Positions 49,560 through 61,300 of a stretch of DNA of 64,000 bases are shown here, piece after piece. Source of the stretch: Polytrichum commune (Eukaryota; Streptophyta; Polytrichopsida; Polytrichales; Polytrichaceae). Within the stretch, counting starts at the first letter, position 1. The number at the start of each line of letters is the position of its first letter. The notes below the pieces were generated by a model. The model worked only from the letters and a program-made list of their open reading frames with translations, made no database searches and was not told the origin of the DNA. The position numbers were made by a program, and so were the translations under genes. The stretch spans positions 21,888,001 through 21,952,000 of the forward strand of contig OX485806.1 in assembly GCA_950295325.1 (NCBI GenBank), written 5' to 3'.

Positions 49560-49884
49560 TGTGCTCTTGTTGTTATTCACAATTTTGAATTAGATTTTAC
49601 ATTCAAAAACATTGAAGTCTCGTATTTTTTTAAAAATTGTAATTATATTTTGATTTTCTACATTTTTTTGATAATATCACATTATGCACAAAATGTGACA
49701 TTATCAAGTATGTCACACCTTGTTTATATCACACTTTTTGGTGAAACGGAGGGTGTGATATTATCAAGGTTAGGGTGTAGAGAGAAGTTGAGTTGTTAAC
49801 TTTGTCCGGACATTGGGAATCGCAACCGGAACCGGGCGGCAAATGCATGTTACTCTTTGTGGATTTAAACACCTCGGACTCTTC

Positions 49885-49885
49885 A

Positions 49886-49916
<31 letters not shown>

Positions 49917-49950
49917 ATGTGTGTGTGTGGAGAGAGAGAGAGAGAGAGAT
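49885..49950. repeat. Compound microsatellite (ATCT)n(GT)n(GA)n
   Basis: About eight ATCT units, then a GT run, then about ten GA units, beginning ~105 bp beyond the pogo element. Confidence 0.95.
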
Positions 49951-49954
49951 TTCA

Positions 49955-51580
49955 GTTGACATATGTTAATTAAACAACCCTATAAGATTGAATGAGTTTT
50001 ATGTACATCAATGTTCCAGGCATATATAGTCTCACATGGTATGTTATGTCACTTTGGTAACTTCTCTCGTGACACTTTTCAATATGAATGAGTTTACAAC
50101 TACTGTCATCCCAACTTACTTTGTTTTATCCACTTTTGGTATATTTTTCATCCTAACATTTATTTAATGAAATAATGTCATGAATGATTGAAGTTTGGAT
50201 GCAAAATCAGTTAGTAAGTGACATTAATTGCAGTATTGTAAATCTATAATGCCCCAATTTTTTGACATGGAATGACAAATAATGTTAGGCATATGTTTAG
50301 TGTTGGTGACACCACACGGGCGGTTTACAATTAGTATTGAGCAAAATGAATAGAATCGGTGTCACTAAATATAATATTGAGTGTAGTAACGGTACATTAA
50401 TAATCGCAAGTAGTGCGTGTGGTACTAATTCCTGAAACATACACTATTTTGTCAAGTTCTCAAAATGAGTGAGGGTTGAATTTTTTTACTGGGTGATACT
50501 AAACTCATGAATACATGCTCATTTGCCATACATTTAAAGAAAATTAATACGTGCTCTAAGGTGTTTGTAGAATGATAAAAAAATTTATATGCAAAAGCAA
50601 AAAAGTACTAGGATGAATGGTGCCAGTACCTTTAAGTGATTATTGCCGGTGCTTCCTAAATCTTTCCCAGTGGCACTAATTTCATAGCGTGAAGAAATTT
50701 AATATCATCTTCACTAATTTTCCACGCACTATTAGCCTTCCCTCACTAATTGGGAGAATTGGTGTAATAACACAGGTGGAAGGAAGTGAAGTGACATAGT
50801 ACCACTAAGACAGTCGTATTTTCATAAAAGGTTTGGACAAGCGTGTTTGAATGACATTGATTCAATGATGTACTTTGATACCTTTGACACTTATACAAGA
50901 ATGGCAAGCTCATTGCTTGGTTTGTGAATTGATACTCAAATTAGTCAAAGACACAAGGTCTGGGCATTCATGGAGAGTTCATAGACACGTATTTTGCAGA
51001 TGCCTCTGAAACTTAGACTATAAGTAGCTTGGGAGGGAAACGATCAAATTTCAGTGTTCAAAATTCACAAGTGCTAACAGAGACAATAACCCAGTAGTAA
51101 AGGTATTATGTTCTAACATCATCTATCAAACTACACAGATGTATTCAGCGGCCTTTACAATCTAGCAGCTGAAGCAGTTCGGAACTGGTGCAGGCAAGAC
51201 ATCTCCTGAACTGTCAATGTGAACTAGGTGGAAACAGGTATTGATGTCAATTTCGTTTTCAAACTTCAAGGGCCATGTTGTGCACTTTTGTCCAACATCT
51301 TTTCATAACCCACAGCATTGTGAATATCAGCTCTGAAAGATGTCAAATTCTTGGTGACCAAGTCCTCATCCACCAAATGCAAGCATCGAGAACTACTTCA
51401 TCCGATCTTCAAATCACCTGAATATACACTAGACAATGAGCAGGTAGCACCTGGCTTCCATCCCATCCAGGGCTGTACCACTTCAAAATCTTATGACTAT
51501 GAATAATTCACTTAGTCTGTACATCAAAACTTGCAATTTAGATACAAGTTTTTGTTATGAAAACAGGGCCAGGGATACAT
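49955..51580. other. Intergenic; caleosin downstream flank
   Basis: No gene recognised. The caleosin 3' UTR is expected in the upper few hundred bases on the minus strand; no clear poly(A) signal seen. Confidence 0.45.
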
Positions 51581-51585
51581 GATGT

Positions 51586-54500
51586 TCAAGCTTTCTTCTT
51601 GTGCGTCTTCTTGCCCTGAGTCTGCTTTGCCATAGTCTCAAAAATACTACCATCATACATACCGCGAATATACTCCTTGGAGACCAAACCTTGTCTATCT
51701 TTCAGCAACAAGTAGGTGATAAGCCACTCCAATTTTTCGGCGGTCCTGTTGTTCACGACAGGGAATATTGTTCAGAAACTTGATTTTAAACAAAGATGAG
51801 TTCATAGTATGCACAATATCAAGACTCTGAGCACACTTGTAAAAAGTCTTGCAGTACCCTAGCAGTGATCCTACTTCGACAACAATTTTTGGAACAAATC
51901 TAAAATATGAAAACATGCAAAGTTTTGGAATCATGACAATAAAATTTCTTAAGAAAGTTATACCTTGACGTGAAAGCAACAAATTATATGCAAAGTTATC
52001 CTACCTCCATCATTTTAGCATGAGACATTCATATATTCAGTACCTTTCATGAATTGATGATGAAATTGTTGAATTGTTTTTGAATTTTTCTTTAAGAAGT
52101 GCTTTCTTCCAAATAAATACATTTTTTATCACTCCAAGGATGAACTGGCCTCACTTGCCAGAAGATACTGGGTTGTCATTTGTTTACTCACCAACCAAAT
52201 GGGTCGTATGCATTGCGATTGGCCTCGGTCATAGCAAACAATTCGTTGAAATGAAGGTGAGATTTGTCAGTCTTGGCATACTTGCTGAAGAGCGCCTCAA
52301 ACTTTTCTGGCACAAACCTGTTAAAAATTATGGTTGTTTTAGTACATGTTCATAGTCTCGCACATTGTTGTTGACTTCATCAAAACATTCAGGGGGATAA
52401 AAATTGATAGTAGAAATTAAGTCTCCACACATTGCATCATTCCTAACAAAGGGTGTTTGCACTCATTCAGTACTTCAAACCAAAAATTCACAACATTCCA
52501 GTAAAAATAACACGCTTTCTTATTCCTTTATCAAATATTAGGCGAGGAACCTTACCTCCCCTCAGTGTCGTAAACTTCAGAGTCGCTGCCATGTTTTGCT
52601 TTGTGAATGTTCTTGATGTGAATCGGAAACAGGAGATTTGGAATCCAAGACTGCACATAACACAAATAGCTTGACTTGTCAACAAGATAACCACAAAAGC
52701 AACCAAAGATAATGTAACAAGATCCGTACAACATATTCATTAACATTTCTACCTTAAGCTCAGCTTATGATATCGGTTGAGGCAATTATTCTACAATTAC
52801 AACAGAACCTTGCGCACATGCATACTCATTGACAGCTTGTTATTTCTACATTTTCCTAATGATCTATTAATACAAGTCATAACCAATCCCCTTACCTCCA
52901 GGGTAGCGTAGCTGAATGCCACATTGATGATAACACTAGCAAGCAAACAGATGAGTAAGTTAAACCCAATAGCCCGAAACCCTGCAACCACACAACAATC
53001 CGGCTGAGTAACAAGAAGTGATGCGATTACACTAAAATCTGATTGAAATCAAAAGCATCTCAGTGTTTCTAAATTTTTTTGTCATGAAACACTCTACTCT
53101 GTGTCTTAGTTCAGCTCTGAAGGTCAACAGACACTTCAATCTCACAAAAAACTGCGAAGGTGCACGGACGTTGACACAATTGCCGATCCAAAAGCTCCAG
53201 AACAAATGGGCCGTTGACCGATAACAACCCCATGTTGAGTGGAGTGGACGATGCGGAGATGCCCCAAAACAATAATTCATGTGCACAAGTGCAACGGGTC
53301 GGGACAACACGTGCCTAAAGTCACTACATATTTTGGAAAGGTCGAACGGCAATCACACGAAGCCGCCGTTCCAAAGTTCCTAAGCGTCCGGTGCCTGTCG
53401 ACCTGTCTGTTGACAGCGTGTCTGCGGGTTCAACAGGCCGGGACAGCACACGGCACAAACTAGTTCACTTCGCTTTGAAACTAACTCAGGTACCGCTATC
53501 TGGCGGCATCTATTAAAGACAAGAAGTGCTAATATACATGGGACACAATGAAAAAACATCTATGAAGAATCACCTCGACTTACATGCCAACTTTTGTTAA
53601 CAAATCACAACCTCAAGGCGTTCACACTAAGTGTAGGAAAATCCAAAATATTACTACAACATGTATAAAGTGGGCCCTCCATTCATACATACCCCAGAAG
53701 GTTTCCCAAGGGTAGATGAGCCCATCCTTGTCCAGATCGAAGAAGGCAATGTGCTGCTGGAGCACGGAGTAGCCATGGTTCTTGTACCCTGGGGTTCCAT
53801 GGGGGTGCTCAGCGTCCACAGCCTCCAACGCTCGTGGCACATCTGCATCACAACCAACAACATCACAATTACTCAACCTGAGGGATCACATCAGGATCGC
53901 ATCATTTGTATTTCTCCAAAAAATCCCCACAGCAACTGGTCACGACGCCACGGCATTCTGCGACATACAGTCATAGCGACCGGTATGCAGCTTAGTGTCT
54001 GGGGAGATTTTAGGCACAATCGGTCGAGGTCCACGTGTTAACAAGTGCAACCGGGTACATGTTGATATCTTTCGGCCTTCCTTTATTGATTTAAGATATA
54101 TTCAATAGGCTCCTCTATAATGATGGGCGATTTGCCTAATTTAGTCGTGAACTAGCAGGTCAGTTCTCAAACTCAACGGGCCCAATTGGACTAGCGGTCG
54201 GATCTCTCCATTCGTTGCATTCGTATACATGCAGATATGTCCGGAACTTCATCAACAATATTCAACCCAAACGTCACAACATACACGCGTCCGACGGGTA
54301 TCAAGAAACAGATGAAGCTAAGGGAAAGCTAATCAAACCTGAACATATCAAAACATCCTAGTAAGTATAACCAACAGGTCCGCCGTTCCACGCGGATACT
54401 CGATCCAATCGTCCATACTAAAATACGCGATAAACCACGCATTCTTTGATGCTAGGTACCAATCCACATAGCTGGAGACAGCAACAACAAACATGCATCC

Positions 54501-54677
54501 GAGAAGCAACATATTTTGCACGAATGGTTCAAGTCGAGGGGTTTGGATTTACTTACGGGGCTTGGGGATGCCGAACCCGCCGGTGGTGACAATTCTCTCA
54601 AAAGTCACCGGCGCCCGTGGCGCCACCGTCTGCAAGCTCTCGTTGCCCTGCCCCGTCTCGGCCTCCGCACTCTCCAT
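51586..54677 (-). CDS. CLO: Caleosin / plant peroxygenase, complete
   Basis: Lipid-droplet and ER-associated Ca2+-binding haem protein; family members catalyse hydroperoxide-dependent oxidation of fatty acids and respond to stress and ABA. Six exons: 54677-54557, 53842-53693, 52981-52896, 52650-52556, 52317-52192, 51745-51586. They sum to 738 nt (245 aa, the length of Arabidopsis CLO1), all with GT-AG introns in matching phase. EF-hand loop [12 protein letters not shown] is at residues 76-87. The two conserved haem-ligand histidines fall at H71 (LQQHIAFFD) and H139 (IHKAKHGSD). A hydrophobic membrane-inserting segment covers about 94-118. The proline knot is weak: [12 protein letters not shown] (120-131) keeps only two of its usual prolines. 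The C-terminal region runs [26 protein letters not shown], then a basic tail GKKTHKKKA. The ATG at 54677 is the first in frame after an upstream stop. Confidence 0.95.
54001..54218 (+). repeat. GATCGGGGAG-family copy inside caleosin intron 1
   Basis: GGGGAGATTTTAGGCACAAT, CAACCGGGTACATGTTGATA, TCTTTCGGCCTTC, GGCTCCTCTATAATGATGGG, TTCTCAAACTCAAC and AGCGGTCGG follow in family order. It lies in intron 1 (53843-54556), on the strand opposite to the gene, and brings a CACGTG at 54032-54037. Confidence 0.7.
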
Positions 54678-54819
54678 CTCTCCTTCCTCTGCAAAACCTT
54701 CACCCTCTCCTCGATTTCCCAACCCGCTGCTACAATCTAGCACTGGTTCTCAAAACTTGAATGGCAGGGGGTATGGCTAACATACAGAACTGCTTACGTA
54801 ATTGCAACCGGTGGCAAGG

Positions 54820-54826
54820 TTATATA
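54820..54826 (-). promoter_or_regulatory. Caleosin TATA box
   Basis: TATATAA on the minus strand, about 145 bp upstream of the ATG; implies a start near 54790 and a ~110-nt leader. Confidence 0.6.
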
Positions 54827-54882
54827 ATTTAGCGAGGTTCCTGGTGCATGAGTCGTACTCCTGGGTTGATGATTTCCTTCGC

Positions 54883-54893
54883 ACGTCCACGTG
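54883..54893 (-). promoter_or_regulatory. G-box/ABRE pair upstream of caleosin
   Basis: CACGTG at 54888-54893 with a second ACGT core at 54883-54886, about 60 bp upstream of the TATA box. ACGT-core pairs are typical of ABA-responsive promoters, consistent with the known regulation of caleosins. Confidence 0.5.
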
Positions 54894-55216
54894 CGACAGG
54901 CCTTTAATTGAGGCCGCAAAGGAGGTGCAGATGGCAATTGCTTGAAGCAATGTGTAGTTGTGAGGGAATTGAATGCAGGGAAATTGTGGCGGATGATTTG
55001 CGGGCACCGCACTCAATATTGCAGCTGCAGCTTCTCACTTGTTGTGAAGTTACTGTGTGTTGTTAGTGGAGCTCCAACGGTGACTTTAGATCTCCGTCAT
55101 CACCTGGGGCCGTCTCCGCAACATCCCACGTAGAGCAGCGGAGGCGGGCCAGGCCTGGATGCAGGGAAGCATTGTCCGACGGGCGGGTGATGGCGACGCG
55201 TGGCGCTGCGTATGTC

Positions 55217-55228
55217 CGCCACGTGGCG
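55217..55228. promoter_or_regulatory. Palindromic ABRE, CGCCACGTGGCG
   Basis: A perfect 12-bp palindrome containing the ABRE core CACGTGGC, about 540 bp upstream of the caleosin ATG in a GC-rich stretch. Strong bZIP site by consensus; function is inferred. Confidence 0.45.
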
Positions 55229-55229
55229 T

Positions 55230-56995
55230 GTCTGGGAAGCTCCCCTTTCTACGGTGTCGTAAACCTTGGTCACTACTGTACTATGACTGGCTGTGTTGCT
55301 TTAGGCCCCACCCATATAATTATGTTACTTGGGCTCCACATGCGCTTCCCGGTTAAGGCTTCGGTTAAAGTAATGTCGTTCCCACACAAGGATTGAGGGC
55401 ATGGGTTTCCACAACCTAGGTGCACTTTGAAGGAGGTGTGTTGAAACAGTGAAAATGTATGGTAAAAACATACGTTTTTATTGTTGGGCGAAACACATGT
55501 GTTTACTGGGTTGTGGTAAAATATAGGTTGTGATTTTATTGCTTTTTGCAACTTGCGTCATGGCTTGCCTTTTCTGTTGCACAGTCATGTCGCTCAGCTG
55601 GCTGCTTGGCCTCCAAGCTGTTGACTGTAGTTGAAGCAACCCATTTTTGGACCATGTGTCTAGCCTTTTAGTTGTTGCTCCTTTGCATAATGAAGACAAT
55701 TCCTTTTGATAGGGAAAAGTTCACATTTTTTGAAATATATTGTTATCGGAGAGGATTTTTTGTCCGACTCACAAATTCCTTGTTGGATGTGTTGTGTGAA
55801 CTGCATTTTCATGTGTTCACTCATTGTGTACAAGATGGAAACTCTCCCACTGTTGTGGGCCGGTTAGTGGTCCTAGTGTCGGCATGCTATAACTAACCAC
55901 TCAAATTAGTTATATTGTTGTGCCCGCACTGCCCAGTTAAGAGAATTAACTAACATAAGAAGTAGCGAACCTATATGAGAGCTAATCAATCTCACGTGCA
56001 CACCACCTAATAACTTTACTTGATCTTCTTTGGTCTAGAAAGATTGGACCAGGTGGGGTTTGTGCTCAATTAGCAAGAAATGTAGCCTTACATGGTGTAG
56101 GATGGCTTGGGACTTGTGGTAACCATGGGAATTAAAAGGAGAATGTTGTAACCATTATAATCCAAAAGTAACATGTCTTGATTTATTCACTCTCATAAAT
56201 AACACTAGAGACCTAAATTAATCTACATAAATTCAATTGGGATTAATAGAGTTTTTGAGAAATAAATAAAGGGTTCCAATCACTTCAAGGTCCGCCAAAA
56301 GAAAGTTCTTTATAGGTCGTTTCAATCGCTTTGTTTGACGAGGCGAAGCCGAACTTTAATGTGCAAAAGAAGAAAAAAAATGTAAAAAATAAAACCAACA
56401 ACAAACAAAGTTCAGTAATACCCAAATGTCGACTTGAGAAAATACCATTGAACAACATTCTCAACCATTTTTTGGCTACTTAGGCATGTGGATTTAAAAC
56501 CGCATTACATTGCTTCTATGTCAATGTTGCTTATTGCGGTTGCTAATCGACTTAAAGAATAAACCAAGCTATGAGGAGTTCCCACTGTGTTCACCGACGA
56601 TTTATTTCAAATCCTTGACCATGTAGGACTCCTGTCTAGGGATTTTGGTTCATGACATCAAAAGGGCAGAGGGGTAGTAAACACATACCCCTCCCAAGTT
56701 TTGTTGTTTATTAATTCTCAATTAATGGATCCCACAAGACTAAAGCAACATCTTTCACCTGATGTAAGGATCCATTCAACTCTAGATAGAAAACAATGGA
56801 CTATCATACAATGCTTCTTTTCATTTTCACCTTCTCCCATGATAGGTATCACATAACTTTATCATGGCTCTACAATATCATGTGATCTATGTTGCTCTAG
56901 GACTCCTTGCCTATCATCCCAACCTCATTTCCCGCAATTTACTCACCTTTGTTGGGACGCTCCAGGCTCCCACGTCATGGGCCACAAATCGTTCT
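55230..56995. other. Intergenic; repeat arm at 55892-56013
   Basis: No gene. 55892-56013 (AACTAACCACTCAAATTAGT, TGCCCGCACTGCCCAG, GAGAGCTAATCAATCTCACG) is a dispersed copy of the inverted-repeat arm at 23146-23262. Confidence 0.5.
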
Positions 56996-56999
56996 TGAG

Positions 57000-57870
57000 A
57001 ATCAATGAGATTTTGGGGGACGGAAGGCTTGCTTCACGTACAAGTGAGAAGCCTTTTGATGGTATTATCATAAGAGAGGGGTTGTACAGTCCTACCATAT
57101 GAATCCCAAAGCACACTTCCTAATTTTTTTTAATTTTTTTGTAATAATAATAAATCTATCATGGTGGTGGATTTTCAAAATGTTTAGTTACACATGACTA
57201 TGTGTGTTGAGATTCACATGCAATTGGGTTCTGCATGTTGGTATTAACATAAGGGGAGGGTTCGCATAGTCCTAGCTTATGAGTTCCAAAAGGTCTCAAA
57301 GCAAACGTCCTCAATAATTGATTTTGCTTAACATTAAACAAATCCATAATAATATTTTGTGGGACTAAAAATATTCAATGGAATATTCTTGTATATCCTC
57401 CATATTCACTATTATGGATCTAAAAAAATATTATGTAAATTGAGTTGAGTATCATAGTACTAGATTTGCAATTATGTTTTGTTGCACATGACGTGTGTTG
57501 TGAGAATTATATGTGCTCTAGGACTTGTATGCTGCTAGTTGTAGTGACAACGATTGGCATTTCCATGTCAAAAGTAGGGGTTGCCAATTAGGACTTTTAT
57601 GTTGAGTTGTCCTCTTTGCCAGCCTCCCATGTGAGGTTGGGGTGGGTATATGAGGTCCTTAGCATACGGTTTGCACTATTTAATCTTGGGTGGGTTAAAA
57701 CGTGGGAATGTTTCTTAGACCTCACTCCACGCGGACAACTACCATATGATGAAGGCAAACATGATGGATACGCTAAGTTACTAGCATACGAGTCCTACAC
57801 AATCGTCCCACATCAATGAATGAACAATGTAAATCTACCACGGTGCTAGATTTGTGAACCTTTTAGTGAC
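57000..57870 (+). repeat. Degenerate ~280-bp tandem repeat
   Basis: Related phrases recur: TTGATGGTATTATCATAAGA / GTTGGTATTAACATAAGGGG; ACAGTCCTACCATATGA / ATAGTCCTAGCTTATGA; TTACACATGACTATGTGTG / TTGCACATGACGTGTGTTG; and GGTGGTGGATTT / GGTGCTAGATTT. Two to three decayed units. Confidence 0.45.
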
Positions 57871-58031
57871 ATAGGACCAGATTCCAGTGACGCAGGTCGA
57901 TTATTTAGGACTCAAATGTCTGTAGTGGTTGGACCCCTGGGAGATCACAAGCTATATACTTTTGTAACCATATGCGATCGGGGGTTAATTAAAGATGGGC
58001 TATTTATCTAAATTTCTTGAATAAGTGACAA

Positions 58032-58288
58032 TGGCCTTATCAACTAAAATGAGCCAATTGGGCCATTATGAGACAATCCGTACCGTCACAATTGATGGGA
58101 TCTTCCATATTACAATTGATTATTTGCATGGTTTTATAAACATGTGTGGGTGTATTGGAATGGTTGAGTTGTATTTTAAGAACCATCAACGGGTATCCTC
58201 TTGTACCAACTAGCAATCATTACGTTCCCATCACATTCCCTACATTAAATTGAGTGGACCAATTGGCTCATTTTAGTTGATAAGGCCA
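58032..58288. mobile_element. Young MITE with 33-bp terminal inverted repeats
   Basis: The ends TGGCCTTATCAACTAAAATG (58032 on) and its reverse complement (to 58288) extend 33 bp with a single mismatch. TGACA lies on both sides (58026-58030, one base from the left end, and 58289-58293), a likely 5-bp target duplication. 257 bp, no coding capacity. Near-identity of the arms argues for relatively recent insertion. Confidence 0.88.
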
Positions 58289-59078
58289 TGACACCCTAAT
58301 AGTAGATAAAATGATACTTTGAGGTATTCATCAAGACCCTATAGGTAAATATAATTTACACCATGAACTTATTTTATAGACTTTGTTTTGTTTGTAAACT
58401 GTAGCATTTATCAAAATATTGGAATTTTGATATAAATTGACGTTAATCCATAACAAAAAGCCTACGATACATAAACGATGTACGCAAATGAGACTGAGTG
58501 GTACTTAGTTGTAGCCCTATCTTGTAACAATCCAATGCTATCTTGAAAATGAAAATCTCACTGACCACCCAGAGTTTGCCAACATCTAAATTCAATGACT
58601 TCTAGTCAATTGAGGCACCTTCTCATCCAGTCCAAAGACATTGATTGAACCTCTCATAAATTCGTCATTCCTCCAGATATAACAGACCCTACCTATATTT
58701 TCCCCTACTTTATTTTAGATATAATATTATATGGGTCATTCCATCCAAGCCACAATATTTCTAATATAGTAATATAATTTTTATAAATTAATACTCTCTT
58801 GAATGAAAAATACCCTATACTTTCTCTCACATGGTTTAAGAAAATTTTGGTAGTGACCTCCTTGTGGGTTGGACCCATATCATCTTATTTTCAAAACATT
58901 ATTGTTTGAGTATGCATATTAATGAAGATTCTACGCTCCACTTTACTAGTTTGGTACATAAATTTGAGATCGTTTTTGTTTTGGTACCAATTAAGTCCAT
59001 ACACAATCTGGAAACCTTCATACATAGCTAAAACCACCCCAACATCATCATGAAATTATCTCACATTTAAGTGAAATT

Positions 59079-60305
59079 GGACTGAGTTCAAGTCCAAAAA
59101 TTATAACATGTTAATTTCTATCATAGGATCCTACGAAAGAAATGTATAGTAAGTATCTTCCCATAGAATGTGCAGATTCGGTATAATAAGTCTTATAATA
59201 ACTATTTTGATTTAATTTTTTTATTCAACATTTTTTGGCCCATAGAATTCAAGCAATCAAAAAGTCAAGATGTTGAGAATATGTCTATATTTAATGAAAT
59301 ATGTCATAATGACGATGGTATTGACATAGGCAATGCCCAAACTTGTATGCACTTTACTCTCTCATCTTGTGATATCCTCCAATTATAATTTTGACTGAGT
59401 TCGATTTTGATACCGATTGGGTACAATCTTCAATACAGTTACTCATGTGGTGCATTAATACCATGCGTTCACCTATATACCAATGTAAGTGTTCACTTCA
59501 ATAAAGTAATGTGGTCAGAATGTTGCCTGCATGGCAACCAAAAAACACAAGAAAAGAAAAGAAAAAACAAACAACAACAATCGTACTAACATGAACTTGA
59601 GTCCGTTGACCCTATCCTGCTCAAAAATCTCTTTGGTGCATGATAAAGTTTATGACTACCTTACAATTATACCATGGGCAAGAGCAAGCGTGTGCCCGAC
59701 CTAAGAAAGGGGGTGGTGACGAGCCACAAGTGAAGCTTTTGGGCGGGAAGTTCCTCGTTTGGGGCTTCCTTTCATGTGGTAGTAGAATCGGCCTCAGTAA
59801 AATTATCATAACATACAAGGGCCGCTTTTTGTACATGTTGAATTGCGTGTCCGTGAAATATCGCTTTTGTCCCTAATACCTACAACTCACCGTGCCGCAA
59901 TTTACGTATTCCATAACTTTTTGGGACCACAAGTCCTTCTTATTCCAAGTGCAAATGGCATAGGATCAATAGTTAATATTCAAGAAAAGATGGACTATGT
60001 TCAAGTCTAGGATTATAGCATGTTGAATTCTGTCATAGGATTTTACGATGAAATATGCAGAGTTGATTGTGATAATCTTATAGCAATTGTTTTGATTATA
60101 GTTTGACTATTCAATATTTATCTATATAGATTTCACATCCACAAATAGACATTTGATTTTCTTTTTTCCAACATATTTTTATAACATAGCATTCAACTAA
60201 TCACTAAGGACTCACATATTGCTCATAAATTTCAAGTATGTGAGAAGTGTATCGACATATCCGTTCATAGAATTGAAGCAACCAAAAAGTCTAAATTTTG
60301 GAAAT
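59079..60305 (+). repeat. Pair of direct repeats (59079-59280 and 59991-60305)
   Basis: Both copies run through GTTCAAGTC, ATAACATGTTAATTTCTATC / ATAGCATGTTGAATTCTGTC, ATAGGAT, TTATTCAACATT / CTATTCAATATT and AATTCAAGCAATCAAAAAGT / AATTGAAGCAACCAAAAAGT. The second is longer by an internal insertion. The intervening 700 bp has no supportable gene. Confidence 0.6.
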
Positions 60306-60309
60306 TGGT

Positions 60310-61295
60310 CGAGAGGTACTTAATTACGTCATCATAAAAGAAGAGACAAAAAAGAATAGAGACTAAGGAGAAAGGAAGAAAGGAAGGATGGGATGCCCAA
60401 GAAAACGTAGATTTTACTTGATTTTACTCCATTCTTTTTACCTCAACTTTTGTTCTTATTACGGTAATTGGATACATAACACCTTGCCCTTACAAGATGT
60501 TGGTGTTCACCATACTACGACCTAAAGTCAATATAATTGGACTTTCACCGGTTCATGAGTGGATTAGAGGTTTGGATCCGGGACCTTATGACAACAAACT
60601 TCGAGTTGTACGACTTGTATCATCGTTTTGGAAGTCATCTTTCCAATGGATGTCACACATGATCTCCATACCATTTTCAAAAACAAATTCTCCAAATAAT
60701 TACGGGATATTGTTAAGAGGGTGGCGGGTGGAAGGTGGACTGGAGTCCACTGTTTGATTAAGTAAATGTAAATTGGAGGTTAAGTTCTCAAGATAAACAA
60801 GTCGAGGTTAAGAAAATCGTACGTTGATTATTGGAGTTCACATGTACGTGTTGACTTGGTGTGAGAGCAGGAGGATGAGAACACTTCCACCAACTGTAAG
60901 TACCACGGAATTTACAAGGATGGGTCAAAAGTTGCAAGGATTGTGGGTCGTTGCCATTGGTTCTTTACCACAACGAGTTTCGATTTCATGCTCCCATCTA
61001 TAATTCAAGTAGATTTGGAACCCATAAATCTACCTCATAGTGGCAATGACCCATGATGCTTGTACAATTAATGTTTACCCTGCATGCAAAAGTTGCACCG
61101 CAGGACTGCTATCATACTGTTGCTGATTCCTGGCTCTAAATCTCAAAAGAACTAGATCTCATTTTCTCAGTGTAAGGAACTTAAAGTTAAGCATTGAACT
61201 AACAAGTACTTTGCATGGCAACCGTGCAATGTACTAAGTTAGATGCAGCAGCGTGACCAAGCTCTTGAAGATTCGAGAAAGCGAGGCAGTGTCCC
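60310..61295. other. Intergenic, no feature recognised
   Basis: No family motif in the 86-codon frame at 60497-60757 or elsewhere. Confidence 0.4.
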
Positions 61296-61300
61296 GGGAG

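Larger units (their letters stand above)
48047..49777 (+). mobile_element. Pogo/Tigger-type DNA transposon, complete ends, 1,731 bp
   Basis: Perfect 25-bp terminal inverted repeats (beginning CACCCTAACCTTGATAATAT) occupy 48047-48071 and 49753-49777, flanked by TA on both sides (48045-48046 and 49778-49779), the hallmark of Tc1/mariner/pogo integration. Sub-terminal GATAATATCAC/GTGACATTATC-like words recur at both ends (for example 48167-48173 and 49672-49740). The body encodes a transposase catalytic region (48381-49559). The element is shorter than autonomous pogo elements, and no DNA-binding domain is encoded, so it is a defective copy. Confidence 0.92.

Noticed and set aside
58025-58213. 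62-codon frame
   Set aside because: It lies almost wholly inside the 58032-58288 MITE and has no domain.
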